A DNA stretch of 64,000 bases from the NCBI GenBank assembly GCA_025917655.1, contig CP084619.1:2337001-2401000 (forward strand), written 5' to 3'. This DNA is from Chlorella sorokiniana (lineage: Eukaryota; Chlorophyta; Trebouxiophyceae; Chlorellales; Chlorellaceae). The notes under the pieces are model-generated. The model saw nothing but the letters and a program-made list of their open reading frames with translations. It ran no database searches and was not told the DNA's origin. Position 1 is the stretch's first letter. Every line of letters starts with the position of its first letter. The position numbers and the translations under genes were made by a program. Of the stretch, positions 23,152-34,394 are shown one piece after another.

Positions 23152-24342
23152 GTTGACGGCCGGCTTGCAAGGAGTGCAGGGCCTGATCTGGATGGAGGGG
23201 CCTCGCGAACGGCGAATCACGTGCAATGGAATGCATGGACTTTCGGTTTGTGGCAGCCACTTATCTCCCGCCCAGTCTGCATGGGTTAGCAATTAGGCGA
23301 TGACACACTGGACCGAAATCAGGATGACTACCCGATTTCGAAGCAAGCCTATCAAACGGCACAGAGAAAGTTGCACGGAAGGTCGCGGCGGATGCAGGGA
23401 AGGAGGGGAAAGCAGCCAGGGCGGGGGCTGTGTGGCGGCAGCGACGTGAAGGCAGCTGCGGCATCGAGGAGCATCATTTGAGGCAGAATGTCTTTAATCT
23501 TCATGATTCCAAGAATATGAACATTTGGCAAAGTCTAGAAGGCTGACATTCATGGACCACCCCACATGGGTGCTCAGGAACAGGCGGCCGGCGTACGCCA
23601 CGGCTGCAAGGCCATCGCCGTAGCTCAAGCGACGGAAGGCCTGTGGGGTCGCTTGAGTACAAAAGAATAGTTGAGGCTCTGCAGTGTTGTTGATATCAGA
23701 CAAAAAGTGGGTGTGTTTTTATGGTTTTGGTCTACAGGCTGCCACACTATCGATCTACAGTTTTATCTCAGGCAGAAGACATGCGCCGAAAGAGCCTTCT
23801 TCATGACGTTCTACACATTGATCTAGATATGAAATGCAGGTTTCGTCAGTACAACACATGAACACAACTGAAGGTCATAGATTGTTCCTTGTGCAGGCCC
23901 GTCAGGCGAGGGAACAGACGCTGCCAGCAGGGCGCCAAGGCGCCACAGCCTGCACTCGGCCTGCCCAGCATTTGAGTCGCCGAGCTTAGCATCATTACAC
24001 GTTATGTTTGTATCACAGCTTGCTATCAGCAAGGACCTTCATTGAAGCAGCCCGTCAAAGAACTGTTTGTCCGTTTGGGCTGCGCGGCATTTGCATGTCG
24101 CACCGCCCGCCTGATGGCCCAAAGATTACCGATGGTGTTTGGCAGTTCTCCTCCCAGCATTCTCCCCAGCACTTTGGAAGCGCCCGTCGTGTAAACGGCG
24201 CTGTTGAGGGCCGAAAGCTCGGTCACAGGTGTGCCATGTGCTTCAAACATCAAATGGTGGCGATCAACGCCTTGCTGAAGCTGCCATGACTGCCGCCAGC
24301 GGCTGCCAGCCGCCGCCTGCCCACCTGTGCTCCCCTGCGCAG
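23152..24342. other. Long divergent intergenic region with a low-GC block
   Basis: About 1.2 kb separates the GPR1-type and MFS genes. From about 23480 to 24260 GC content falls well below that of the neighbouring genes. Three minus-strand frames of 69-75 codons lie in that block (24253-24026, 24032-23823 and 23703-23494), none with similarity I recognise. The first exon of the MFS gene should also lie in or near this stretch but was not located. Confidence 0.4.
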
Positions 24343-27022
24343 GCTGGCATCGCAGCTGCAGCCTCGCTTCCTGGTGGTGCTAGCTTGTTTCTTGGCCACC
24401 CTGACCGCCTATGTGGAGCGTGTGGGCTTCTCCATCGCCTTCACCGCCATGGCGGCCGAGGTGCGAGCCGCCTCAGCCCGCGGTCGGCGCCGTCCGCGGC
24501 TGCAAGGGCAGGTCGCACCAGTGTGATCTCCAATGCTTTCACTGATGTTTAATGCCTTCACATCATGCAGGCAGGCGTCGACGAGGGGGTGAAGGGGGCA
24601 GTGCTGTCGGCCTTCTACTACGGCTACGCCGTCTCCCAGGTGGGGCTGTGCCTGGGCAGTCAACCGGGGCGCTCGGCGGTCAGAACATGCCCGTCTTGCC
24701 TGCCTTCATCCCTGCTTGATTTGCTAGGCAGCGCACGCTTGGTGCCGCTGCAAGACCAGGCTGGGGAGGTGCCGCCGTGCACCCCCGGGTGCAACTGGCG
24801 ACCCCCGCATCCCCGCATCCCCCTGTCGGATTTGCGCAGATCCCCGGCGGCTGGGCTGCGCAGCGGTATGGTGGTGAGCGGGTGCTCACCGCATCTTTTG
24901 CCCTCTGGTCCCTGGCATGCCTGCTCACTCCGGGCTCCGCGACCAACACGCGAGCCGTGGCGGCGGCGCGCGTGTGCGTGGGACTGGCGCAGGTGCGCCC
25001 CTCGCCCCTCCCCTGCTCCACGCCAACTGCTTGCCGTGCGTGCCTTGCCACGCGGCGGGCCTCCTGCCCAAGCACAGCTGCGCTGCTGAGGCAAGCTTTG
25101 CGCTGCGGTGTGCGGCCCACACTCCCTGTCTCAGCAGGGCTTCTTGATCCCGGCGGTGCACACGGTGCTGGCGGCGTGGGTGCCGCCCACTGAGCGCGCG
25201 CGGGCGGTCAGCCTCACCACCAGCGGCATGTACCTGGGCTCGGCAGCCGCCATGCTGGTGCTGCCGGGTCTGGCGGCAGCGGCAGGCCCTGCCGCCCTGC
25301 TGCGCCTCGTCGGCGGGTTGGGCCTGGCCTGGCTGGCGCTGTGGCGGCTCACGCTGGCGCGCGTGCGGGGGCCGCGGCTGCGGCGGCCATGCCGCTGCAC
25401 GACGGCGAGGGGGAGCGCAAGGGGCACGCGCCACGCGGGCGCGGCGGCGCCGCCACCCCCTGGAGAGCCATGCTGGCGCACCGGGCAGGTGGGCTGGCTG
25501 CTGCCGCGGCCAGCCCCACCCCTCTTGGGATGTGCCGATCCTGCCGCAGTGCTCCTGCAGTCCCATCGCTCCGTGCCTGTGGTGCGTGCCTGCTCACCCC
25601 GCCCCCCCGCAAACATACACGCAGTCTGGGCCATCCTGGTCTGCAACTTCACCTTTCATTACGCATTTTATGTGATCATGAACTGGCTGCCCACTTATTT
25701 TGAGCAGGCAAGGGCGCGGCATTGCGGGGGCGCGTCCCTGTACTTGTACGGCGTTGGCTTGGGGGTGGCAAGGGCCTTACAACAGGGCCGCTTGGGGTGG
25801 CTAGCAACAAGTGTATGGGAGCCCCGCCACACCACACCACGAAGACGGGGCGCTGCAGTACACACCCACGCCTTATCACCATGTCCCGCCCCGTCTCCTT
25901 GCCACAGGTGCTGCACGCCAGCCTGGCTAGCCTAGGCATCGTTAAGACGCTGCCCTACCTGGTCATGTTTGCTGCCAGCAATGCGGGGGCTGGGCCGGCG
26001 ACTGGCTGGTCAACGCGCGGCGGCGCAGCGTGGCAGCGGGACGCAAGGCGGTCAACACGGCGGGGTTCTGGGCGGCGGCGGCTGCGCTGCTGCTCATGCC
26101 GGGTGAGGGCGGGAGGGGTAATGGGGGGCTTCTGTGGGGAAGCCCGGGAATGGAGAACCATGTGGTTGCATTGACATGTGCGCACCTGGCAGCGCCTCAT
26201 CCCACTCACTGCGCTGCGTCTGCCGCCGCTGGCTCCATGCTGAACTGCCTGCTGTCCCTCTTGCTGCCCCCGCCCACACCCCCAGCCGCACGCTCCGTGG
26301 GTGGCGGCGTGCTGGCCACCACGGCGGCGCTCGGCTGCTGCGGCTTCTCGCGCGGCGGCTTCTCCGTCAACCACATGGACATCGCGCCGAGATACGCGGG
26401 GGTGGTCATGTGAGGCCTCCCGCCTGCCGCTGCCAGCGCCGCAAGGGCTGGGCTGCCGATGAAGTGTGCAGCTGGACAGCAGGGGGGAGCATGCCGGCCT
26501 TGCCTGCACCGCTATAGGTCACAGCAGCGGCAGGCCGCGGGCGCCCTCGACGACGGCTCTGGCGCTTGCTAGCTGCCGCGCCACTGCTTCCGCCCCCGGC
26601 CACAGCCCCAAAGGCCCCCTCTGCACGCGACGCCAGCCGCCGCCCACGCTTCTTTCCACCCGCAGGGGCATCAGCAACACGGCAGGCACGCTGGCGGGGG
26701 TGGTGGGCGTGGTGGCAACCGGCTACCTGCTGCAGGGCGCAGGGGCGCTGGCGCCGCTGCCGGCTGGTACGCCGCGTTTGGCACTTCGGCGGCACTCTGC
26801 CTGGCGGGGTCGTTCGTCTTCCTGCTCTGCGCGCGGCATGTTTGGCGGCGATGCCGCAGACTTCCAGTGACTGGGCAGTCGAGCACAGCGCAGCGCGACG
26901 CCCACAGAGCCACCAAGCGCAGCCACTTCTGCGCCCCTGGCTGCCTGCCTGCCATGGGCAACACTCGTGGCGCGCCCGTGCTGTTCCAGCTCACGACACC
27001 GCCCCTCACACCTGCGCTGTGA
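24343..27022 (+). CDS. MFS transporter, SLC17/ANTR (PHT4)-like organic or phosphate anion transporter
   Basis: A major-facilitator protein of the plant ANTR/PHT4 type, whose characterised members move phosphate, ascorbate or other anions across plastid envelopes. The first clear exon starts at the acceptor at 24341-24342 and encodes PRFLVVLACFLATLTAYVER and VGFSIAFTAMAAE, the TM1 signature. Next come GVDEGVKGAVLSAFYYGYAV, IPGGWAAQRYGGERVLTASF, GFLIPAVHTVLAAWVPPTER with RARAVSLTTSGMYLGSAAAM, WAILVCNFTFHYAFYVIMNW with LPTYFEQ, GIVKTLPYLVMFAASNAGAG, GGFSVNHMDIAPRYAGVVM, and GISNTAGTLAGVVGVVATGY. The last helix (WYAAFGTSAALCLAGSFVFL) lies one frame away, as if one G were missing at 26742-26745; the stop would then be at 27020-27022. 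The N-terminal exon, possibly with a transit peptide, was not found. Substrate cannot be told from sequence. Confidence 0.82.
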
Positions 27023-27271
27023 CTGTCTCCCTGCTCACTTTACGAGTTGAAAAGCAAGTTTGAGCAGGGTGGCTCCAGGTGATTGGCAGCGAGCGCATCA
27101 AACCCGAGCTTCAATGCAACTCCGGGCCCGGGCACGGCCCAATGCAGCCCCGCCCGGCGCACGGCCGCCCAAGCGCTCACCCCCGGCTGCCACTGGCTGC
27201 AGACACTCGCCGCTGCAGGAACTCGTTCCATGTGCCTGTGCATCAACAAGGGCACCTCTGGCTGCCACTGG

Positions 27272-30200
27272 TCAGCTGTATGGGTCTGGCAGCGGGGTGA
27301 GCCAGTTGGCGTCGTCCTGCGCCGCCTGCCGCGCCATCACCAGCTGCCCCTGCAGCGCCATCACCTCCGTCTCACGGGCCTCCAGCTCCGCCTGCAGCCG
27401 CAACACCTGGAGGGGGAGGGAGGGCAGAGGAGCGCGTGTGGGCAGACGTGTGGCAAGAGCAGAGCAGTGCTGCTGCTGCCAATTGAGCAAGCAACGCCGG
27501 GAGGGGGCGGATGGGGGCCTATGAGAGCATGCAGGCGCCCGCACACCTCCTGCCGCGCCGCCGCCGCCTCTCGTGCCGATGCCTCCATCTGCGCTTGCAA
27601 CGCCCGCCCTGCAAGGCGCTGGGGGCCGCCGCCGCTGGAGGTCGCGGACCGCGGCGAGGCGGCGTCGCCGGCCCCCGCCGTCATGGCATTGGGCAGCAGC
27701 GCCGCGGCGCAGCGCCGCCAGCTCTTTGCGGGCCTGCGCCTCTGCCTGCCTCGCCGCCGCCAGCTGCTGCTGCAGGCCGAAGGTGTCGGAGGCGTCGCGC
27801 TGCGCCTCATCCAGCTCCACAGCCTGGTCCAGCACCTGGCGCTGCAGCTCGGCGGCGCGGCCTCGCTCACGCCCCATGTCCTCGTGCAGCTGAAGAGGGG
27901 GAAGGAAAGGAGGGGGGGTCTTCCACTGTGCCCGCGGCACAAGGCTGCGTGCACGTGTGTGTGCTGCTTGTGGAGTGGTGTGTGTGCAGCGCGGGCCGGC
28001 GCACAGGGTGGCAAGCCGCACAGCTGTGGCAATCGGGCTGGGCACAGGCGCCAGGCGCGATTGCCCATGACATGCACGTGCCACGCGCGAGTGCATGCCC
28101 GCCCCGCCATCTGGGCCCAGCCTCCCACGATCAACCACCAGCCCCCAACCGCCAGCCTCTCCCCCTCGTCAGAGCCCAGGGCTCCGCAAGACCCCATCTC
28201 GCCTGCATGAGCTGCAGATCCTTCTCCTGCAGCTCAGCCCTCAGCCCCGCCAGCGCCTCGCGCAGGGTGGAGCCGGCGCCGGCGCCGCTGCACGGGAGGG
28301 GCGCAAATCAGGGGGCCAAGTGTGAGCAATGTGGCTGGGGGCGCCTCGCGTTCATGGAACAAGAGGGCGTGCCATGAAACGGCGGAGGCTCGTGTGCCAC
28401 AGCGTGCATCGGCTCACCTGCCAGCCTTGGCCAGCTGGTCCTGCGCCGCCACCGCCGCCTGCCGCGCCTCTCGCAGCTCGTGCTGCAGCTGCGCCACCCG
28501 CTCCTCCGCCCCTGCCCGCTGCGCCTCTGCCGCCGCCGCCGCCTGCCGCGCCTCTGCCGCGGCGGCCTCCTGGCGGCGCGCCGCCGCTGCCGCGTCGCGC
28601 TGCGCCTGCTGCGCGGCGGCCAGCGCCTGCCGCTGCGTGCCCGCCGCCGCCAGCTGCGCCTCCAGGTCTGCGGTGGCCCTGGCCAGGCGGGCACGCAGGT
28701 CGTCCCGCTCCCGTTCCGCCCCCTCCAGCTGGCCCTGCGCGGCGCTGAGCTGGCCCTGCGGGGTGGGCCACAGCACGCGCCTCGCCGTCACAAGTCAGCG
28801 GGCGCACAGGCAGGCAGCAGGCGGACGAGTGCTCCCTTGCAGGCATCCCGCTGCGCTTGTCAATGGATGGACCGGTGGTTGTATGGCCGCAGCAGGGTTG
28901 TCGACAGCGTGTTGGCATGTACGTTTGCCCCTCCCGCGCAACGTCCTCACCTCCAGCGCGGCTCTGTCGGCGGCGTGCCCCAGGCGTGCCTCCTCGCCCT
29001 CGCCCTGCAGGCGGCGGCAGAGCTCCCGCGCGTCGGCCAGCTGCTGCTGCAGCTGCTGCATGCGGGCGTGGGCCGCCTTGGCGTGGGAGCCAAGCCCCTG
29101 CTGCGCCACCTCAGCGCTCTCAGCGCGCGCGGTGGCCGCAGCGCTGCGCTCCCGCTCCCGGCCAGCGCTGCCTCCAGCTCGCCGCAGCGCCGCCGCTCCG
29201 CCGCCAGCTGGCGCTGCAGCCCGCGGGCGGCCTCCGTGGCCTCATCCGCGCGGCGGCGGCGTCCGCCAGCGCCGCGCCCGGCCCTCGCTGCCGGCTGAGA
29301 GGGCCCCCAGCTCAGCCTCTAGCTGGCACGCGCGGGCCTCCGCCACTGCGCGCCGCTGTTCCGATGCCGCCGCCTCGCTGGCCGCGTGCTTGGCGGCCTG
29401 CTCTTGCGCCGCCCGCTCAGTGACAGCCTGCTGGCTGCGGCAGTCTGCCTCGGCAAGCCGTGCCTGCCAGGCCGCCTCCGCCTCCGCACGGGCGGCCTGA
29501 GCCTCCTGCACCTCCGCATGCAAGCGAGCCACCTGCGCATTCTCCTGCGGGGGAGAAGGGCACAAAAAGCCCGCGCAGCCTGGCTGGAGCCCCTTCCGCG
29601 CACTGCAGCACCTGCGTGCAGCGCAGCCTCCCCCTGATCCAAACGCAACATCGCACAGGCGGCCGCCCCTGCCCTGCCCCAGGCGGCCGCCCACCTGCTC
29701 CCAGGCCTCCTCCAGCTGGCTGCACCGCTGCCGCAGCTCCTCCAGCTCCTGCCGCTGCGCCTGGCCCACCGCCGCCACGCGCGCCACGCTGTCCACCGAC
29801 TCGCTGTGCACCGAGCGGCGGCGCTGCACCTCGCCGCGCAGCGCGTCCGCCTGCGTGGCCTTGGCAGCAATGCCAGCACGCAGGTGGGTTGGTGCAGGTC
29901 CGACAAGGCTGGCCAGCAGGCACAGCAGTGACTCGAGCTGCTGTCGGTCGCAGATCACCGCCCGGGGCTGGCACCCAGGCGGGCGGCTTCCGGCAAACTC
30001 CGCATGCACGGCAGCTGTCCCTGCGCCAAGCGCGTGTCCCCACGGCAGGCAGGCGCACCTGACGAGCCTCCTCCTGCTTGCGCAGCTCCGCCTCCGCAGC
30101 GCGCCGCTCCGCCTCCGCAGCACGCCGCTCCGCCGCCTCCAGCGCGGCTTGCAGCCGCGCACGCTCCTGCCGCGCGTCGGCGGCCGCGGCGGCAGCCTCC

Positions 30201-31607
30201 TGCGACCGCATGTGCTCCAGCTGCAGCTGCAGGGCAGGATGGGAGTAGCGAGCTGGGAGGGTGCGTGGGTGGGTGCGTGTGGAGCAGGAAGCGAAAGTGC
30301 CAGGACTAAGCGTGGGTGATGACACGCGGCCGGGAGCCTGACAGGTTGGGCCAGAGCCTGGATCGCGCAGTGGTGTCCAGCTCTGAACCCCCATGTTGAC
30401 CTCCAACCCACCTGAGCCTCCAGTTGGTTGACGCGGCTGCGCAGCAAGCCGGTGGCGCCGCTGGCGGGGCCGTCTCTGCCATCTGCCAGATCCCCGGCCA
30501 CCGCGCCGCCGCGGCCCGACGCAAGCGGGCTGCTGGCTGCTGAGGCCCACCCCGCGCATGCAGCATGCTGCTGTTGCAGCCGCTGCACGTGCGGCTCTGG
30601 CTGGGCGGCGGGCCTAGCAGCCGCCAGGCTGGACGGCACGCCAGTGGGCGCCCGGGCAGGGGCGCCCGGCATGCTGTCAAAGACTGGCGCCAGGCGCACG
30701 GTGATGGCTGCCGGGCCTGCGTCCTCTGCCGCTGTTGCTGCTGCTGCTGTGGATGGAACAGTTGGGGGGCTGCTGGTGCTGCTGGTGGCGGTGGTGCAGC
30801 TGCTGGGCGCCGACAACTTTGACGCAGCAGCACTGGGAGCTGCCGAGCCCCCACGTAGGCAGGGATGCGGAAGTCCTGCTGACGCCTGCCGCTGGCGATG
30901 CTGCCGTGGGGCCTGTGCGAGGCAGGCCTGCTGCTCGACAGCGCCGCGCTGCCCTCGGCGGCGGTGCACGCCAGCGACAGCTGCATCTGCGACAGCTGCT
31001 GCCGCATCCCGGGGGAGCCGGCGCCGCTGAGGTCGAGGCGCGGCACCAGGGCGCCAGCTGCCGACAAGGGTCGCTGCGGTGCTGGGCCCAGGCCCAGGCT
31101 GGCGGCGGCCACATGCTGGTCAAGCAGGCTGAGCTTCGTGGCTCCTCCAGATGGAGCCGCACCGCTGGTGCCCGAGCCAACCGCGGCGCTGCACAGCCTG
31201 TGGCGTCTTCCACCGGCTGCCGCATACGTGTACAAGTCGCTGCCCGTCCCGTGGGAGGACTGGTCGCGAGGTGTGAACTTTGGCTGCTGCGGCGACTCCA
31301 CCACGCCGCTGCCACCCCGCAAGCCGGCGGTGGCGAGGCCAGCCGTTTTGCCCGCTGGCGCTGCAAATCTGGTGCTGCTGTGGAAGTTGTAGCCCACCGC
31401 CGCCTCCAGGCTTCGTTCGTAGTGGCTAAGGGCGGCCATGCTGGGTGCAGCTGTCAGCCTGCCGCTAGGGTGCAGGCTTGAGGGCGCCGTCACCGACGCA
31501 TGCGGTTTAACCTCGGGCGTCCCTGCTTGCCACCTGCTGACGTGCGGCGATGTTCCGCTTCTGATTGCTGCCCTGTGCTTCTCCAGAAGCCCTGCAACAT
31601 CATCCAT
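27272..31607 (-). CDS. Long Ala/Arg/Glu-rich coiled-coil protein of unknown function
   Basis: The start is the ATG at 31607 (MDDVAGLLEKHRAAIRSGTS). The first 350 or so residues are low-complexity Ser/Pro/Gly/Ala sequence containing HYERSLEAAVGYNFHSSTRF. The rest, to the stop at 27272, is almost continuous heptad-rich coiled coil over about eight exons. Examples are HMRSQEAAAAAADARQERAR, LQAALEAAERRAAEAERRAA, RRSVHSESVDSVARVAAVGQ and, at the end, LRLQAELEARETEVMALQGQ. Such proteins are often cytoskeletal, basal-body or Golgi tethers, but no named family is recognisable. Ala and Arg dominate because the DNA is so GC-rich. In several exons more than one frame looks coding, so the exact protein is uncertain; the strand and the two ends are more secure. 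Confidence 0.7.
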
Positions 31608-32084
31608 GAGGCAACAGCCCGCTCCGGTAGCTTACAGAGCGGTGCCGCTGCCGTAAACTTGCTCCTTGCCCGCTGGCGACCTCTCTGCAGAGACGACAAG
31701 CCCAATTACACCCTTCTCCGAATTTTCCTGGTGCCGGGGTCTCAGAGGCCTGAGCTTGCAGCGGCGCCGGTCAGAAAGCGCTCTTCGACAGCGGCAGCTC
31801 CAAGCGCCCCTGCAACGTCGTTCTCACGTTTCAGCAACTGTAAAGAACCTATAACAGGCGGAAGCGACTTGTAGCGACAGACCTATTTTTTTTTTCATTT
31901 TCAGCTGCTGCGTGCGGTGCTACGCGCGGCACGCACAGCCCCGAGACCGCCTTTCGGTGCTGGCTCCTGCGGGCTCTGGAAAAGCTTTTGTACGTCGCAG
32001 GTCTTTCCCAAGGCCCACGGTTGTTGTGATCACCTGAAGGCCCATCGACCAGGCTCAGCTGGTTCTGTGGGAGGAGCAGCAAAT
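31608..32084. other. Divergent intergenic region, coiled-coil gene / VAP gene
   Basis: About 480 bases between two outward-reading starts, with a T tract near 31886-31895. No gene is seen. Confidence 0.4.
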
Positions 32085-33825
32085 ATGGCGGAGAACTACT
32101 TGGTCGTATCTCCCGTGGAGCTCAAGTTCAGGCAAGCTCCCACGTTGCTGCCGCCTGCTCCCTGAAACGCCCCGCCTGGCTGGGGTTTGCCCCTCTCTGG
32201 GGTCTTTGGGAATGCTGCCTGGTACCTGGATTTCGCTTCTGTGAGCCAGGACTCCCGCCTGGTGGCGCCGAGTGATCCGGACGCCTTGGTTCTGACCCTC
32301 CTTGGGCCCAGACGCCCTCTGGTTCGCTTGCAAATGGCATTATTGAGTTGACGGACGCGCCCCAAGCGGCTTCTGCAGAGACCTCAATCGCAGGCCCCGC
32401 CAGTGGCGGCCAGCACTCAGTTTGCTGACGCGCCAATGAGTCGCCCCCTGCCAGCTAGCTGGCATCAATGTGAAGATGCAGATGCCCCCACCACCTCTGT
32501 CTCGTGCAGGTTTGAGCTCCGCAAGAATGTGCCATGCACGCTGACGCTGGAGAACCCCACGGGCGACCGGGTGGCCTTCAAGGTGAAGACCACCAGCCCC
32601 AAAAAGTACTGCGTGCGCCCCAGCAGCGGCATCGTGGAGCCGGGCAGCAGCAAGCAGGTGCAGGTCATCATGCAGGCGCAGCGAGAGTACCCGCCCAGCC
32701 TGGCAGGTGCGTGGTCGGCCCCTGGTAGGCGGTGGCCACACGTGAGGGCTTTTCGTATGCCTCGGCCTCCTGCATGCTTGCAAGAATGCAGCATCCGCTC
32801 ATCCTGTGGTGGCGGCTGCCCAACAGCAGTATCTGTGCCATGTCGCGCTGCTGATCCCCCTGCCCCACCCCCTTGCCTCCCCCCCAGACTGCAAGGACAA
32901 GTTCTTGGTGCAGTGCGTGAAGCTGGGGCCGGGCGACGCCAAGGAGGTCACCCCGACATGTTTGACACCGCCAAGCAGGAAATCAAGTGCGCCTGGGAGG
33001 AGGGCGGGGCGCAGGGCTAGGCAGCGGCAGCAGCTCAGCTTTGCTCCACCTGGATACACAGCTCTCGCTGGAGGCACTTTTGCGGGCAGCGGGGGGCAGG
33101 ACAGGCTCCTGCCGCCTCTTTAAGCGGCATCTTCTGGCCTGCAGGCCTCTGCAGGGGTGCATCCGCCAGCCTGCGCACGCTGCGGTGCCCAGGAACAGGC
33201 TGTGTGGATGAGTGCTGCCCTGCCTGCGCACCCCGCCGCTGCAGGCAAACCAAGCTGCGGGTCGTGCTGGTGGGGCCTCCCAAGCCGCCGTCGCCGGTGC
33301 CCGAGGGGGTGGAGGAGGCGGCATCGCCCTCCACGCACCGTGACGGCCCCAGCCTGCCCGTCGGCGGCGCGAGCCTCCGGGACCAGCTGGGTGCTGCACA
33401 GGAGGAGAAGGCGGAGATCCGTAAACGGCTGGACCTGCTGGAGGACCGATCGGCGGCAGCAGGCAGCGGCCGCGGCGGTGCAACGCAGCAGGTGCGTCGG
33501 TGGCAGCGCGGCGGAGGCATGCCAGGGAGCGTGCGCTGGCTTGCCTCCGCCGACATGAAGCTTGCGGTGATGCCAGTATCAGGGGGCTTGGCATTGGAAG
33601 GGCCATGCTGGGCTGGCAGGATTTGCTGGCACCAGTCCGCCTCGCCGCTGCTGCATGCTCACCAGGGGGCCCTCCTCCCCTGTGCAGCCCATCAAGGCGG
33701 CTGGCGGCTTCAGCTGGCTGCATTTGCTGCTAGTGGCGGTGATAGCCTTCCTCATTGGCCACGTAGGCCAGATTTCAGTGCCGGGGCTGACGGAGAAGCT
33801 CAGGGCGGCGCTGGACAGGGCGTAG
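32085..33825 (+). CDS. VAP27-like (VAMP-associated, MSP-domain) ER membrane protein
   Basis: VAP proteins are tail-anchored ER receptors for FFAT-motif partners at membrane contact sites. The start at 32085 gives MAENYLVVSPVELKF, the standard first strand of the MSP domain. The next exon gives RFELRKNVPCTLTLENPTGD, VAFKVKTTSPKKYCVRPSSG and IVEPGSSKQVQVIMQAQREY. DKFLVQCVKLGPGDAKEVTP follows. The next part, DMFDTAKQEIK, is one frame away and joins if one C is missing at 32951-32954. Then come TKLRVVLVGPPKPPSPVPEG, a short coiled coil (RDQLGAAQEEKAEIRKRLDL), and in the last exon the tail anchor FSWLHLLLVAVIAFLIGHVG. The stop is at 33823-33825. Domain order and length (about 245 residues) fit the family. 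Confidence 0.88.
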
Positions 33826-34394
33826 CTGCGGCGGCGCCTGTTGACCATTTCCCCACTGCTTGACGACTGCTGCTGCGGGCCAGCGCTGCCGCGGCTGGCG
33901 CCAGGCGCGCTGTTGGGCAGCTGGTGGCAGCGAACCTCTCGAACACAAGACTACGCTGGGGTTGCCGCCCAGCTGCGCTGCGCATGCCCAGCTTCCAGCA
34001 CCTCGATTTGGGACCGGCGCACGTCCGATGCTTCAAGCCTTGCGGCGCCCCCGACCACTCGCAAACTCTTTTCCTGTCACCCTATGCATCCCACTCTCCG
34101 TCGGCACCACCCGCGGCGTCGAGCGCAGCCTGGAACGCCAAGCCCTGCTCCTTTTGCCCACCATCCCAAACTGTAACCTTGGATCATCATCGCGGTGTCA
34201 TTCCCGCCCATTGCCCAGTCTGAACCTGTGCCCTCTCAGGATTCCAGCGTCGCCTGCAAATGCGCTGCCATGTACTGCACAGCCCAGCGGGAACCTGGCG
34301 TTGTGGGCAGCTGGGATGCAACCGCTGCTCAACAACTGCCCTGCCAGTCTCTCAGTTGGTTGTTGCCCTGTCGTAACTCCAAGGTTGCTTCACA
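33826..34394. other. Intergenic region with TGTAA signal for the VAP gene
   Basis: The two flanking genes run in the same direction. TGTAA at 34172-34176 is a candidate polyadenylation site for VAP, about 350 bases past its stop. The remaining 220 bases should hold the promoter of the mannanase gene. Confidence 0.4.

Noticed and set aside
28322-29500. A 392-codon plus-strand frame rich in Ala, Ser and Arg
   Set aside because: It is the complement of coiled-coil exons on the minus strand; composition alone explains it.
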